DNA of 64,000 nucleotides from Micromonospora lupini str. Lupac 08 (GTDB lineage: Bacteria > Actinomycetota > Actinomycetes > Mycobacteriales > Micromonosporaceae). Made by a program: the position numbers and the translations under genes. Each line of letters starts with the position of its first letter. The stretch's first letter is position 1. The notes under the pieces were generated by a model. That model saw only the letters and a list, made by a program, of their open reading frames with translations. It had not been told where the DNA came from and did not search any database. Location: NCBI RefSeq assembly GCF_000297395.2, contig NZ_HF570108.1, positions 3,551,297-3,615,296 of the forward strand, in the 5' to 3' direction. Shown here piece by piece: positions 8,301-16,805 of the stretch.

Positions 8301-10849
8301 TCGCGCAGTGACTCGTCCGGCGGGGTCTCCCGCAGCCACTCGCGCAGCAGCGACGCCACGACCGTGGCGTCGGCGGACGCGCGCTGCTGGGCCAGGAAGA
8401 TCCGGAACACGGCGGCTTCCAGGCCGGGGGAGCGCTCCAGGTCGGTGACGCCGTAGTGGCTGAGTGCCTTGGCGAGCCTGGCCTGGAAGGCGTCGGGCAG
8501 CCCGGCCCGCTCCACGTCGAGGCTCTGCAGGTAGGTGTGGAAGTACTCCCGGGCGCTGCGGACGTGGGCGCCGCCGTCCTCGCCGGTCGGCCGGTTGCGG
8601 CTCAGCTCGGCCAGGTCGGCGAACACCTCGACGAGGTCCACCTCGGCCGCCAGCGGCCGGTGCCCGTCCTCGGCGGCCAACCGCCGCACGACGAGGTAGT
8701 CGTCGAGCACCCGGCGGTCGTCGTGCGGGTCGACGTCGAAACCGAGCAGCAGGCCGCGCAGATCCTCCTGGCCGCGCCTGCTGCGCTCGTGCGCCGCCGC
8801 GTTGTCGTCGGCGGCGGGCAGGTCCAGCTCGACGCTGGCGACGCTCGGGCCGGCGGCGGCCTCGGTGCCCTCGTCGGCGAGCGGCTCCAGCCGCAGTAGC
8901 GGCGCGCCGGCCTCCACCTGGCTGCCCACCGAGACGGCGCACTCCTTGAGCCGGGCCCTGAACGGCGCGCGCAGCACCGTCTCCATCTTCATGGCCTCCA
9001 GCACCAGCACCGGTGCTCCCGCCTCGACCTCGTCGCCGACCTCCAGTGGGGTGGCGACGACAAGCGCGGGCATGGGGGAACGCAGGACACCGCCCTCGTC
9101 GCGGCTGACCCGGTGCGTCACACCGTCCACCTCGACGAGGTGGGTCGGCCCGTGCGTGCCGGTGAGCAGGCGGTACCGGATGCCGTTGACGACGATCTGG
9201 CCGGTGTGCCTGTCGAAGCGGTCAAGCTCGACGTCGGCGGTGCGCACGGCGCCGCCCGCCTCGATGCCGACGCGGAACCGGTGTGCCCCGATCCGCGCCA
9301 CCCGCATCCGGTACGTGGCGCCGCGCAGCTTGAGGTCCAGCGGCCGGCCGCTGGCGTGCTGCACCTGCGGGCGGCCACCGGCGGCGGTCGACAGCAGCCG
9401 CTGCCGCTCGGCGCGCTCCTCCTCCTCGTACGACTCGATGGCGGCGGCGGCCAGGGCGACCGCGGAGTGCCGGTGCGTCACGAGTCGACCCTCGCCCCGG
9501 ACCCGGTCGATCCAGCCGGTGTCGGCACTGGCGTCGATGATCTCGGGCTGGTCGAGCAGATCGAGCACGAAGCTCTTGTTCGTCGCGCCGCCCTCGATGA
9601 TCACCGTGGTGTTGGCCATCGCCCGCCGCAGCTTGCCGAGCGCCTCGTCGCGGTCACGCCCGTACGCGATGATCTTCGCGATCATCGAGTCGAAGTCGGC
9701 CGGAATGGTGTCGCCCTCGCTGACGCCGGTGTCCACCCGGATGCCCGGGCCGGCGGGCAGGTCCAGCCGCGCGATGCGCCCCGGTGACGGCGCGAAGTCG
9801 CGGTCCGGGTCCTCGGCGTTGAGTCGGGCCTCGATGGCGTGCCCGCGCTCGGCCGGCGGCTCGCCGACCAGCCGGCCGCCGGAGGCGACGTGCAGTTGTG
9901 CCTTGACCAGGTCGAATCCGGTGGTCAGCTCGGTGATCGGGTGCTCGACCTGCAGGCGGGTGTTGACCTCCAGGAAGGCGAACAGCCGGTCGCCGGGGTG
10001 GTAGAGGAACTCGACGGTCGCCGCGCCCCGGTAGCCGACCGCCACGGCGAGCCGCTCCGCCGAGGTCTTCAGCTCGGCCGCCTGGGACGCGTCGAGCACC
10101 GGCGAGGCCGACTCCTCGATGACCTTCTGGTTGCGTCGCTGCACCGAGCAGTCGCGTACGCCGAGCGCCCACGCGGTGCCCTGGCCGTCGGCGATCACCT
10201 GGACCTCGACGTGCCGGGCGCCGGTGACCAGGCGCTCCAGGAACACGATGCCGCTGCCGAACGCCCGCGCCGCCTCCTGGCTGGTGCGCTCGTACGCGTC
10301 GGCGAGTTCGGCCTCGTTGGTGATCACGCGGATGCCGCGCCCGCCGCCACCGGCCGTCGCCTTCAGCATGAGCGGGTAGCCGATGCTGGCCGCCGCCGTC
10401 CGGGCGGCGTCCAGGGTCTCGACGGCGCCGCGGCTCCACGGCGCGACAGGCACGCCGACCTCCTCGGCGATCAGCTTCGCGCCGATCTTGTCGCCGAGCT
10501 GGCGCATGGCCTCGGGGCTCGGCCCGACGAACGTGACGCCGATCTTCTCGCACAGCTCCGCGAACGCCGGATCCTCGGCGACGAAGCCCCAGCCGACCCA
10601 CGCGGCGTCGGCGCCGGTCTCGGTCAGGGCGCGCTCCAGCGTCGCCAGGTTCAGGTACGGGCGGGCGGACGCCGGACCCAGGTCGTACGCGATGTCCGCC
10701 TCGCGCACGAAGGTGGCCGTGCGGTCGACGTCGGTGTGGAGGGCGACCGTCTCGATCCGGCTGCCCGTCTCCGCGGCCAGCTCTCGGACCGCGTGGATGA
10801 GCCGCATGGCAGCTTCACCACGGTTGACGATGGCGACACGGTTGAACAC
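5390..10849 (-). CDS. single-chain acyl-CoA carboxylase (biotin carboxylase, biotin carrier and carboxyltransferase)
   Basis: About 1819 residues. It carries out both half-reactions, ATP-dependent carboxylation of biotin and transfer to an acyl-CoA (acetyl- or propionyl-CoA). Domains in order: biotin carboxylase at 1-450 (RVAIVNRGEAA start; ATP-grasp Gly-rich loop KATAGGGGRGIR near 168; EVNTRLQVEHP), biotin carrier with Lys621 in EAMKMET, a long central region of about 550 residues, then carboxyltransferase from about 1250 to the end (SAGARISM near 1371, FGIGGYDRVMGPNG, and a C-terminal half with PRRGFPP and GGAFVVFSKALNP). This is the layout of eukaryotic ACC rather than the split AccA/AccB subunits usual in actinomycetes. 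I chose the GTG at 10849 because AAAGGGG lies 8 bases before it; longer starts add non-conserved sequence. Substrate choice is not readable. It is monocistronic, with a strong terminator. Confidence 0.9.
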   Translation of the reverse strand: MFNRVAIVNRGEAAMRLIHAVRELAAETGSRIETVALHTDVDRTATFVREADIAYDLGPASARPYLNLATLERALTETGADAAWVGWGFVAEDPAFAELCEKIGVTFVGPSPEAMRQLGDKIGAKLIAEEVGVPVAPWSRGAVETLDAARTAAASIGYPLMLKATAGGGGRGIRVITNEAELADAYERTSQEAARAFGSGIVFLERLVTGARHVEVQVIADGQGTAWALGVRDCSVQRRNQKVIEESASPVLDASQAAELKTSAERLAVAVGYRGAATVEFLYHPGDRLFAFLEVNTRLQVEHPITELTTGFDLVKAQLHVASGGRLVGEPPAERGHAIEARLNAEDPDRDFAPSPGRIARLDLPAGPGIRVDTGVSEGDTIPADFDSMIAKIIAYGRDRDEALGKLRRAMANTTVIIEGGATNKSFVLDLLDQPEIIDASADTGWIDRVRGEGRLVTHRHSAVALAAAAIESYEEEERAERQRLLSTAAGGRPQVQHASGRPLDLKLRGATYRMRVARIGAHRFRVGIEAGGAVRTADVELDRFDRHTGQIVVNGIRYRLLTGTHGPTHLVEVDGVTHRVSRDEGGVLRSPMPALVVATPLEVGDEVEAGAPVLVLEAMKMETVLRAPFRARLKECAVSVGSQVEAGAPLLRLEPLADEGTEAAAGPSVASVELDLPAADDNAAAHERSRRGQEDLRGLLLGFDVDPHDDRRVLDDYLVVRRLAAEDGHRPLAAEVDLVEVFADLAELSRNRPTGEDGGAHVRSAREYFHTYLQSLDVERAGLPDAFQARLAKALSHYGVTDLERSPGLEAAVFRIFLAQQRASADATVVASLLREWLRETPPDESLREPAGLALERLIAATQVRFPAIADLARGVVFAWFAQPLLRRNRARVYAQIRAHLRHLDAQPDAPDRAERIAEMVRSTEPLVRLLGQRLVRDHLDNTVMLEVLTRRYYGNKALTRVRTREVADCAFVVAERADSSVVSAAVSFDALGGALRGLAELAGDEDSVDADIYLAWENQPEDFDAMAAALLQVIAAHPLPAQVRRLTATVAGRGGAVMHHHFTFRPSDGAMVEDRLIRGLHPYIAQRMQLERLHKFDLTRLPSSDEEVYLFQCVARENPADERLVAFAQVRDLTELREQDGRLVALPTAEDAVAACLDSIRRAQSRRPSKTRFTTNRIVVYVWPPSELTREEMEMIAGRVRPTTVGAGLEEILFIARQRDRRTGELTKIAVRISFDAAGGAELAVGEPPVEPVEPLDEYRLKVLRASSRNTVYPYELTSRLGDFVEHDLDDAHALVPVDRPKGRNRAAIVAGVVTTPATLHPEGVTRVVLLGDPTKSLGALSEPECRRVIAALDLAERMRVPLEWWALSAGARISMTSGTENMDWVAAALKRIVKFTQAGGEINIVVAGINVGAQPYWNAEATMLMHTKGVLVMTPDSAMVLTGKQSLDFSGGVSAEDNFGIGGYDRVMGPNGQAQYWAPNLTAARDVLMAHYEHTYVAPGEDAPRRATTTDPVDRDVSAFPHDVAGSPFRTVGEIFSAEANPDRKKPFDIRTVLRALADQDHPVLERWAGMADADTAVVQDAHLGGIPVCLLGIESRSVPRRGFPPTDGPDTYTAGTLFPRSSKKAARAINAASGNRPLVVLANLSGFDGSPESMRKLQLEYGAEIGRAIVNFQGPIVFCVISRYHGGAFVVFSKALNPSMTVLALEGSFASVLGGAPAAAVVFSADVNARTAADERVRALEARVAAAAGTERAALAAELDELRSSVRAEKLGEVATEFDRVHNIQRAVEVGSVDAVIRAAELRPRVIEAIEARLR

Positions 10850-11228
10850 CCGACTGACCCCTTTGGTAGACCATGATGTGCGTGCCGGTAGTTGACGGCT
10901 CCCGGCAGTGGTCACTTTTCCGGCTCCGGACGGACGGCGCCATGGTGCAACCGCCGAACCGACAGTCGCTCTGTTGTAGGAACCCAACAAAACTTTTTGG
11001 CTGTCGGGGCGTGGGTGTCGGATCTCCGCCCGATCCTCGGCGTGGATGCCCAGATGTCCGCTTCGAGGTCTTTGCGGCTATTGGTGGTGGTTGGGGTCGG
11101 GCCGGCCCGCCACGAAGAGGCCACCTCCGGTACGGCAGCCGTCTGTCATACATTCATATGTATCGCACGAATCATCCTTACGCTCGGCCTGCCCAGCTCA
11201 ACGGGTACCGGCGTCGAGGGGATGAGCG
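10850..11228. promoter_or_regulatory. divergent control region between carboxylase and metallophosphoesterase genes
   Basis: 379 bp without a gene. Two dyads stand out: TGTTG-N8-CAACA (10972-10989), about 125-140 bp upstream of the carboxylase start and in an AT-richer patch, and ATACAT-TCAT-ATGTAT (11148-11163), the most AT-rich spot here and 65-80 bp before the metallophosphoesterase start. Either could be an operator or core promoter; no family assignment is possible. Nothing else was recognised. Confidence 0.45.
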
Positions 11229-12590
11229 GTGTTGACCAGAAGAAGCAGATCCGCGTTCGTGGCGGCGGTCGCGGCGACGGTTGTCGCGGTGGCCGCAGGC
11301 GCGTTCGCCGGCGGCACGGCGAGCGCCGCCGAGCCCTCGCCGTTCACAGTCGTCGACGGCGCGATCCGTACGGCGACCGGCACCCCGACGCCCGCCTCCG
11401 GCACCCACGCCTCGCTCTGGGGCAACTCGAGCTCCGCCACCACAAGCGTCGCCGGCTCGGGGCGGGTGCTGATCGGCGCCATCGGCGACAACTGCCAGGG
11501 CTGGCCGACCGTGCGGGTGACAGTCGACGGCGTCAGCGTCGGCCAGACGACGATCGTCAGCGCGACCAGCTACGGCACCTATCCCGTCGGCGCGGCGGTC
11601 GGGGCGGGTCAGCACACCGTGCGGATCCAGTTCGTGAACGACTTCCGGGCCGAGTCCTGCGACCGCAACGTCCACATCGCGTACGCGCGGATGGAGACCC
11701 CGGGCGCCACGGACACGACCTTCAGCTTCGCCGTCCTGCCGGACACCCAGCAGGAGGTGCTGAACAGCGCGGACACCCGGTTCCGCAACCGTACGGACTG
11801 GCTGGTGCGCAACCGGTCCGCACTGGACCTGCGCTTCGTGGCCTCCTCCGGTGACGTGGTCAACTGGGACACCCCCGACCACTCCCAGTACGTCATCGCC
11901 CGCGACGCGATGCGCCCGATCGAGGCCGCCGGCATCCCGTACGCGCTGGCGATCGGCAACCACGACACCCAGGCCACCGGCGTCGGTGGCTCGGCCCGCG
12001 ACCCGGCACACACCCGGGAACTCGTCCGGGACACCACGGTGTTCAACCAGTTCTTCACCGTCGGCCAGTACGGCGCGGTGCAGGGGCAGTTCGAGAGCGG
12101 GAAGGTCGACAACTCGTACTCCACCTTCTCGGCCGGCGGGGCGCAGTGGATGGTGCTGACCCTCGAACTCTGGCCCCGGGTCGAGGCCGTCGCCTGGGCC
12201 CGCGCCGTCGTCGCCGCCCACCCCCGGCACAACGTCATCGTCGTCACCCACGACTACATCGACGGCAGCGGCGCCATCGAGCAGAGCGCGTCGTACGGCG
12301 CGACCAGCCCCCAGTACCTCTTCGACAACCTGGTCAAGCAGTACGCCAACATCCGTTTCCTCTTCTCCGGGCACGTCGGTGTCGCCGGCAACCGGGTCGA
12401 CACCGGTGTCAACGGCAACAAGATCTACTCATTCCTCCAGACCTTCCACTCCAACACCACGAACCCGGTGCGGCTGGTCGAGATCGACACGGCGGCCAAC
12501 TCGCTGCGCACCTGGATCAACGCGCCCTACACGAACGAGTCGTTCCCCGAGTACGACAGGTCGTTCACCGGCATCGGCGTCCTGCGCTGA
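11229..12590 (+). CDS. secreted metallophosphoesterase with N-terminal carbohydrate-binding-like domain
   Basis: 453 residues. The signal peptide is TRRSRSAFVAAVAATVVAVAAGAFAGG with cleavage near ASA-AE. Residues ~40-155 form a beta-rich domain (GDNCQGWPTVRVTVDG ... FVNDFRAESCDRNVHIAY) that resembles xylan-binding CBM60/36-type modules; it holds a likely disulfide pair. From ~160 onward is a calcineurin-like phosphoesterase: LPDTQ (the usual first His is replaced by Gln), SSGDVVNW, IGNHD, VTHDY and FSGHVG supply the metal ligands. It probably cleaves phosphate esters outside the cell, possibly on a glycan polymer; the substrate is unknown. The start is GTG with AGGGG 8 bases upstream. Transcribed divergently from the carboxylase; a strong hairpin follows it. 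Confidence 0.85.
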   Translation: MLTRRSRSAFVAAVAATVVAVAAGAFAGGTASAAEPSPFTVVDGAIRTATGTPTPASGTHASLWGNSSSATTSVAGSGRVLIGAIGDNCQGWPTVRVTVDGVSVGQTTIVSATSYGTYPVGAAVGAGQHTVRIQFVNDFRAESCDRNVHIAYARMETPGATDTTFSFAVLPDTQQEVLNSADTRFRNRTDWLVRNRSALDLRFVASSGDVVNWDTPDHSQYVIARDAMRPIEAAGIPYALAIGNHDTQATGVGGSARDPAHTRELVRDTTVFNQFFTVGQYGAVQGQFESGKVDNSYSTFSAGGAQWMVLTLELWPRVEAVAWARAVVAAHPRHNVIVVTHDYIDGSGAIEQSASYGATSPQYLFDNLVKQYANIRFLFSGHVGVAGNRVDTGVNGNKIYSFLQTFHSNTTNPVRLVEIDTAANSLRTWINAPYTNESFPEYDRSFTGIGVLR

Positions 12591-12606
12591 CCCCGGACAC
12601 CGCCCA

Positions 12607-12640
12607 CGGAGGGCGTGCGAGCACTGTCGCACGCCCTCCG
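12607..12640 (+). terminator. 14-bp hairpin terminator
   Basis: 12607-12620 pairs perfectly with 12627-12640 around a 6-base loop, 16 bp after the metallophosphoesterase stop. Confidence 0.75.
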
Positions 12641-12809
12641 GGCGTCCGTAGTTGATCAAGACGGTGTGGGCGGTTCACGTCGACAGTCCCTCGCGTTCAT
12701 CGTCGGGTGATCGGCTGGCCAGGAAGATCACCGCCGGCCCGGCCCAGCCGCCCGTCCGGCACGAACCTCCGGGCACGGCCCGGAACCGCACCGAAGGAAA
12801 GGAACGGCG

Positions 12810-14066
12810 ATGAGGCCATCGCACCTCGTACGCCCGGGTCTGGCACTGCTGCTCGCCGCGGGACTGAGCACGCTCGCGGCGCCGGTCGGCGCCGCCCGGG
12901 CCGCCACCCCGACGACGTCCGCATCCGTGGCCCCGGTAGCCGTCACGTCGAGCGAGCAGCTCGCACCGGGCGTCACGTACGGCTCGTTCCAGGTGGACAC
13001 CCCGCGCGGCCCCGCCGTCGGCTACCTGCTCACCGCCGACCTGCGCAAGAACAGGGTCTCGCTGGACCTCCTGCACCCGGACACCGTGGCGCAGCGCCAG
13101 GTCGTCTCCGCGATGACCAACGCCCAGGGCGCCATCGCCGGCGTGAACGGGGACTTCTTCAACATCAGCGAGACGCACGCCGGCGTCGCACCGACCGGCT
13201 CGTCCTCGGGCCCGGAGATCGCCGACGGCGAGCAGCTCAAGTTCGCCGTACCGACCGCCCAACGCTTCGGCCCCGGCCTCGCCCCGGGCACCTCGACCCG
13301 CGACGTGTTCGGCGTCGGCGTGAACGGCGAGGCGCGCGTCGACACCCTGAGCCTCACCGGCGAGGTCCGCAGCGGAACGCACGCGATCGCCCTGGGCGGC
13401 CTCAACCAGTACGCGCTCCCGGTCGGCGGCGTCGGGCTCTTCACCTCCGCTTGGGGCACGGCCTCCCGGGTGCGGTCGACCTGCGGCAGCGACACCAGCC
13501 GCAACGACCCGTGCAGCACCCACACGTACGAGGTGACCATCCGCCGCGGAGTGGTGACCGCGGTGGGCCAGACGCCCGGAGCGGGCGCGATCCCCGCCGA
13601 CACCGAGGTGCTGGTGGGCCGCGAGGGTGGCGCCGACGCGCTCGACGACCTCGCCGTCGGCGACCGGGTGAGCGTGCACGAGAAGCTCTCCTCCGCCGGG
13701 GCGCCCAAGCTGACGTTCGCGGTCGGCGGTGCGCCGATCCTGCGCGACGGCGTACCCCTCGCGGGCCTCGACACCAGGACCGCCGCCGTGCGCAGCGCGG
13801 CCGGCGTCAGCCCGGACGGCAGGACCGTGTACCTCGTCGCGCTCGCCGGCCGCGCCCCGGCCAGCGCCGGCCTCACGATCGCCGAGCTGGCCGACGTGCT
13901 GCGCGCGCTCGGCGCGGACGCGGCGGTCAACCTGGACGGCGGCGGTTCGACCACGGTCGCCGTCCGCGAGCCGGGCCAGGCGACGGCCACCGCCCGCAAC
14001 AGCCCCTCCGACGGTACGGAGCGCGCGGTCGCCAACGGCATCGGCATCTTCGTCGGCCGGCACTGA
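12810..14066 (+). CDS. secreted phosphodiester glycosidase-family (NAGPA domain) protein
   Basis: 418 residues with a signal peptide (RPSHLVRPGLALLLAAGL, cleavage near ARA-AT at ~32). The NAGPA-type domain is recognised by AGVNGDFFN (~110-118), a long insert, and near the C-terminus VNLDGGGSTTVAV and ERAVANGIGIF. Enzymes of this family remove a sugar cap from a phosphodiester (human uncovering enzyme; bacterial homologues act on cell-wall or teichoic-acid phosphodiesters). Two cysteines in the insert (STCGSD...NDPCST) may form a disulfide. The ATG has a good ribosome site (GGAAAGGAAC). It sits between a secreted metallophosphoesterase and a wall-anchored protein, all plus strand but separated by hairpins, so they are neighbours rather than one operon. 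Extracellular glycan-phosphate processing is the likely theme (inference). Confidence 0.9.
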   Translation: MRPSHLVRPGLALLLAAGLSTLAAPVGAARAATPTTSASVAPVAVTSSEQLAPGVTYGSFQVDTPRGPAVGYLLTADLRKNRVSLDLLHPDTVAQRQVVSAMTNAQGAIAGVNGDFFNISETHAGVAPTGSSSGPEIADGEQLKFAVPTAQRFGPGLAPGTSTRDVFGVGVNGEARVDTLSLTGEVRSGTHAIALGGLNQYALPVGGVGLFTSAWGTASRVRSTCGSDTSRNDPCSTHTYEVTIRRGVVTAVGQTPGAGAIPADTEVLVGREGGADALDDLAVGDRVSVHEKLSSAGAPKLTFAVGGAPILRDGVPLAGLDTRTAAVRSAAGVSPDGRTVYLVALAGRAPASAGLTIAELADVLRALGADAAVNLDGGGSTTVAVREPGQATATARNSPSDGTERAVANGIGIFVGRH

Positions 14067-14080
14067 CCGATCCGTCGAGT

Positions 14081-14116
14081 CCCGCCCCGCCCGGTCGGCG
14101 CACCGGGCGGGGCGGG
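14081..14116 (+). terminator. 14-bp hairpin terminator
   Basis: 14081-14094 pairs perfectly with 14103-14116 (all G/C) around an 8-base loop, just after the glycosidase stop. Confidence 0.75.
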
Positions 14117-14268
14117 TGCCGTCTGGCGCTCGGGCACCGGTGGTCAGCAAGGCGGGGCCTCGGCGCAGCGACATATGTGCAACTCTGGCTACGCTCTGCA
14201 TTCGCGTACCCCGCCAGGCGCCGGCACATCGCGCGACGCTGGTCAGCCGTCGTCCCTCGGAGGAACCC

Positions 14269-15861
14269 GTGCCGCATCCATCTTTCGCACGGCGCTGGCT
14301 GGCCGGGATCGCCGTGGTCGGCCTGCTCGCCACCGCGTCCGCCGCCGCCGCCCAACCCGTCGCGGCCGTCGGCGCTCCCGCCCAACCCGTGGCGGCCCTC
14401 GGCCTCTACGCCAACAGCGCGATCGTCGCCCCCGGCGGCCCGCAGAAGTGGGTGGCGCTCCACTCGCTTGCCCCGCAGTCCCTCGGCACCTACACGGTGC
14501 GGGTGGACCGCAGCGCGGTCACCGCGTTCGCCGACGTCCGCGAGGGTGAGGGTCGCAGCACCTGCACGACCCAGGGCCCCGTCCTCACCTGCACCGTGGA
14601 CGGCGCCAACGAGCCGGACCAGGACCTGCTCACGCTGGGCGTGACCGCGCGCGCCGACGCCGAGGTGGGCCGAAGCGGCGAGCTGGCGTTGACTGTCACC
14701 GCCCCGGGGGTGGGCACCGCGACCTACCGCTCGACCGTCAGCATCGGCGAGGGGGTGGACCTCGCCACCGCGTCCGACCTGGAGCTCAACGGCACCCTCG
14801 GGTCCACCGTCGGCGTGCCGCTCTCGGTGACGAACCGGGGCGCGACGACGGCGCGCGGCCTCGTGCTGTACCTGTACGGCTTCAACGGAATGACCCCGGG
14901 CAAACGCTACAAGAACTGCGAGTACACCGACCTCGACCTGGACAACAGCGCCTTCGCCTGCACGTTCGACAACTCGCTCGCACCCGGCGAGACGCTCGGC
15001 GTCGACCCCACGTTCGCCGGCACGGTCGGCGCCGACACGTGGGCGCCCAACCTGTACTACAACTTCGCCTACTGGTTCACGCCTGCCGACTGGGCGGAGT
15101 TCCAGTCGCAGTACCGGCCGGCGGCGCCGCTGGGCCCCAAGGGCTCCGACCCGGCGCTGACGCTGGTGCCGGCCGACGACACGTCTGCCCGCGCGCTCGG
15201 GCAGACCGACACCCGCTTCGTGAACAACGACACCACGATCACGCTCACCGTGGCCGGCGACCAGCGCGCCGACGTCGCCGCCGTCGGCGCCACCGTCACG
15301 GGTGCCGTCGGCACCACCGCCGCGATGACCGTCGGCTTCGCCAACAACGGCCCGGCCCGTGCCGGGGACCCCGGCCAGCAGGGGCTCGTGGTCGTGACCA
15401 GTGTGACCCTGCCCGCCGGCGTCACCGCGGTCAGCGTGTCGACGTCCTGTGTCGACCCGACCGACGAGCAGTGGCGTCCGGGCAAGCCCGGCGCGCGGCT
15501 CTACGAGTGCTCCGCCTCCGGTGGCGTCGCCCGGGGCGAGCGGATGGGCTTCGAGTTCGGGCTACGGATCGACCGGGCCGGCAGCCAGACCGGCGGCGTG
15601 GCGCTGCGGACCCGCTCCGGGCCGGGCCCGATCGCGGACCTGAAGCCCGCCAACGACACCGCCAAGATCCTGATCAACCCGCGCGGCAACGGCAACGGCG
15701 GCGACGGGGGCAACGGCGACGGCGGGGGTGGGGGAGACGGCGGTTCGCTGCCGATCACCGGTGCCTCCACCGGCCTGATCGCCGGCCTCGGCGCTCTCCT
15801 GGTCGTCCTCGGGATGGGCGGCTACCTGCTGGCCCGCCGCCGTACCCGCTTCGACGCCTGA
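14269..15861 (+). CDS. LPITG-anchored secreted surface protein of unknown function
   Basis: 530 residues. It begins at a GTG directly after GGAGGAA (14261-14265). N-terminal signal peptide (FARRWLAGIAVVGLLATASAAAA) and a typical sortase signal at the end: SLPITG, a ~20-residue hydrophobic helix and a RRRTR tail. A Gly/Asn/Asp-rich spacer (GNGNGGDGGNGDGGGGGDGG) precedes the LPITG. The body is beta-rich with two or three immunoglobulin-like or DUF11-like modules (VGVPLSVTNRGATTARGLVLYL; VGFANNGPARAGDPG) and paired cysteines. No catalytic motif was found. It is probably cell-wall-anchored and displayed; ligand unknown. A longer frame upstream is only an extension into the preceding gene. Confidence 0.8.
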   Translation: MPHPSFARRWLAGIAVVGLLATASAAAAQPVAAVGAPAQPVAALGLYANSAIVAPGGPQKWVALHSLAPQSLGTYTVRVDRSAVTAFADVREGEGRSTCTTQGPVLTCTVDGANEPDQDLLTLGVTARADAEVGRSGELALTVTAPGVGTATYRSTVSIGEGVDLATASDLELNGTLGSTVGVPLSVTNRGATTARGLVLYLYGFNGMTPGKRYKNCEYTDLDLDNSAFACTFDNSLAPGETLGVDPTFAGTVGADTWAPNLYYNFAYWFTPADWAEFQSQYRPAAPLGPKGSDPALTLVPADDTSARALGQTDTRFVNNDTTITLTVAGDQRADVAAVGATVTGAVGTTAAMTVGFANNGPARAGDPGQQGLVVVTSVTLPAGVTAVSVSTSCVDPTDEQWRPGKPGARLYECSASGGVARGERMGFEFGLRIDRAGSQTGGVALRTRSGPGPIADLKPANDTAKILINPRGNGNGGDGGNGDGGGGGDGGSLPITGASTGLIAGLGALLVVLGMGGYLLARRRTRFDA

Positions 15862-15931
15862 GGATGGCGCGGCCGGCGCCCTGCTCGGCACCGGCCGTGC
15901 CACCCTTCCTTCCTAGGACGCTCTAGGGGGT

Positions 15932-15961
15932 GTGCGGCCCGTCACGCACGGCGGGCCGCAC
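15932..15961. terminator. bidirectional hairpin between convergent genes
   Basis: GTGCGGCCCG (15932-15941) pairs with CGGGCCGCAC (15952-15961) around a 10-base loop, between the surface-protein gene and the convergent methyltransferase gene. Confidence 0.6.
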
Positions 15962-15968
15962 CGGTGGC

Positions 15969-16772
15969 CTAGCTGGCCCGGCGGCCCCGCGTCGACACGA
16001 AGTGGTACGACATGACGGCGAACGAGGGGTCGCGCACCAGCCGGCGGAAGGCGGTGAGCTGCTGGGGCGACAGCCCCGCCGCCAGCAGGTCCGGCTCCAG
16101 CTGACGGGAGTTCGTCTCGTAGAGCGACGTTCCGGTCGACCCGCCGGCCCAGCTCTGCGAGTGGGTGCAGGTGTCCACGTCGGTGAGGCCGGCGAGGACC
16201 ATCTCGGTGTGCACGTCCTGCGCCCATCCCAGGTCGGCGCCGTGGTCCTGGAGCACACCCATCATGGTGTCCATCACCTGCGCGAACAGCTTCGCCGCGT
16301 CGTCGCTCGGCGCGTGCAGCACCCGCACCGGCGTCGTGCAGTCGAACTCCTCCACGAGCAGCCAACCGCCGGGCGTCAGCGCGCCGGCGAGGGTACGCAG
16401 GACCCGTCGGCGCTCGGGCAGGTGCAGCAGCACCAGACGGGCGTGGACCAGGTCGAACGCGTCCCCGGGCGGCAGGTCGGTGCGGACGTCGTGCCGGCGT
16501 ACGGTCAGGTTGCCGTCCGCCCGCAGGTGCGTGGGGTCGATGTCGGTGGCCAGCACGCCGCCGTCCGGGCCGACCGCGCGGGCGATCCGCCGGGCCATCG
16601 AGCCGCCACCGGCCCCGACCTCCCAGCAGTGTGACCCGAGGCGCAGCACCGAGCGGGCCAGGCGACGCATCGTGATCGGGTCCAGGAAGGACTCCAGCGC
16701 CCGCATCTGCGGGACCGCGTCCGGTGCGCCGTTGTCGAAGGTGTACGCGCCATCGCTTGGGGGAGTCGCCAT
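15969..16772 (-). CDS. class I SAM-dependent methyltransferase
   Basis: 267 residues. The SAM-binding Rossmann motif I is WEVGAGGGSMARRIA (~50-64), followed by the acidic ribose-binding Asp in LATDIDP, motif II near FDLVHARLVLLHLPER and the post-motif LTPGGWLLVEEFD. Substrate unknown; closest to small-molecule methyltransferases. It is the last gene of the minus-strand transporter operon, 33 bp after livF with its own GGAGAGG ribosome site. Co-transcription with a solute importer may mean that the imported compound, or something made from it, is methylated; that is inference. Confidence 0.85.
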   Translation of the reverse strand: MATPPSDGAYTFDNGAPDAVPQMRALESFLDPITMRRLARSVLRLGSHCWEVGAGGGSMARRIARAVGPDGGVLATDIDPTHLRADGNLTVRRHDVRTDLPPGDAFDLVHARLVLLHLPERRRVLRTLAGALTPGGWLLVEEFDCTTPVRVLHAPSDDAAKLFAQVMDTMMGVLQDHGADLGWAQDVHTEMVLAGLTDVDTCTHSQSWAGGSTGTSLYETNSRQLEPDLLAAGLSPQQLTAFRRLVRDPSFAVMSYHFVSTRGRRAS

Positions 16773-16805
16773 CGTCTTCTGCCTCTCCGTGAGGAATCGG
16801 GTGAC

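Noticed and set aside
5483..8311. 942-codon plus-strand frame inside the carboxylase gene
   Set aside because: Antisense of conserved carboxylase domains; full of His/Val/Arg repeats and no start context.
8428..8438. GGGAGCGCTCC resembling a CebR operator
   Set aside because: Inside carboxylase coding sequence and far from any sugar gene; chance match.
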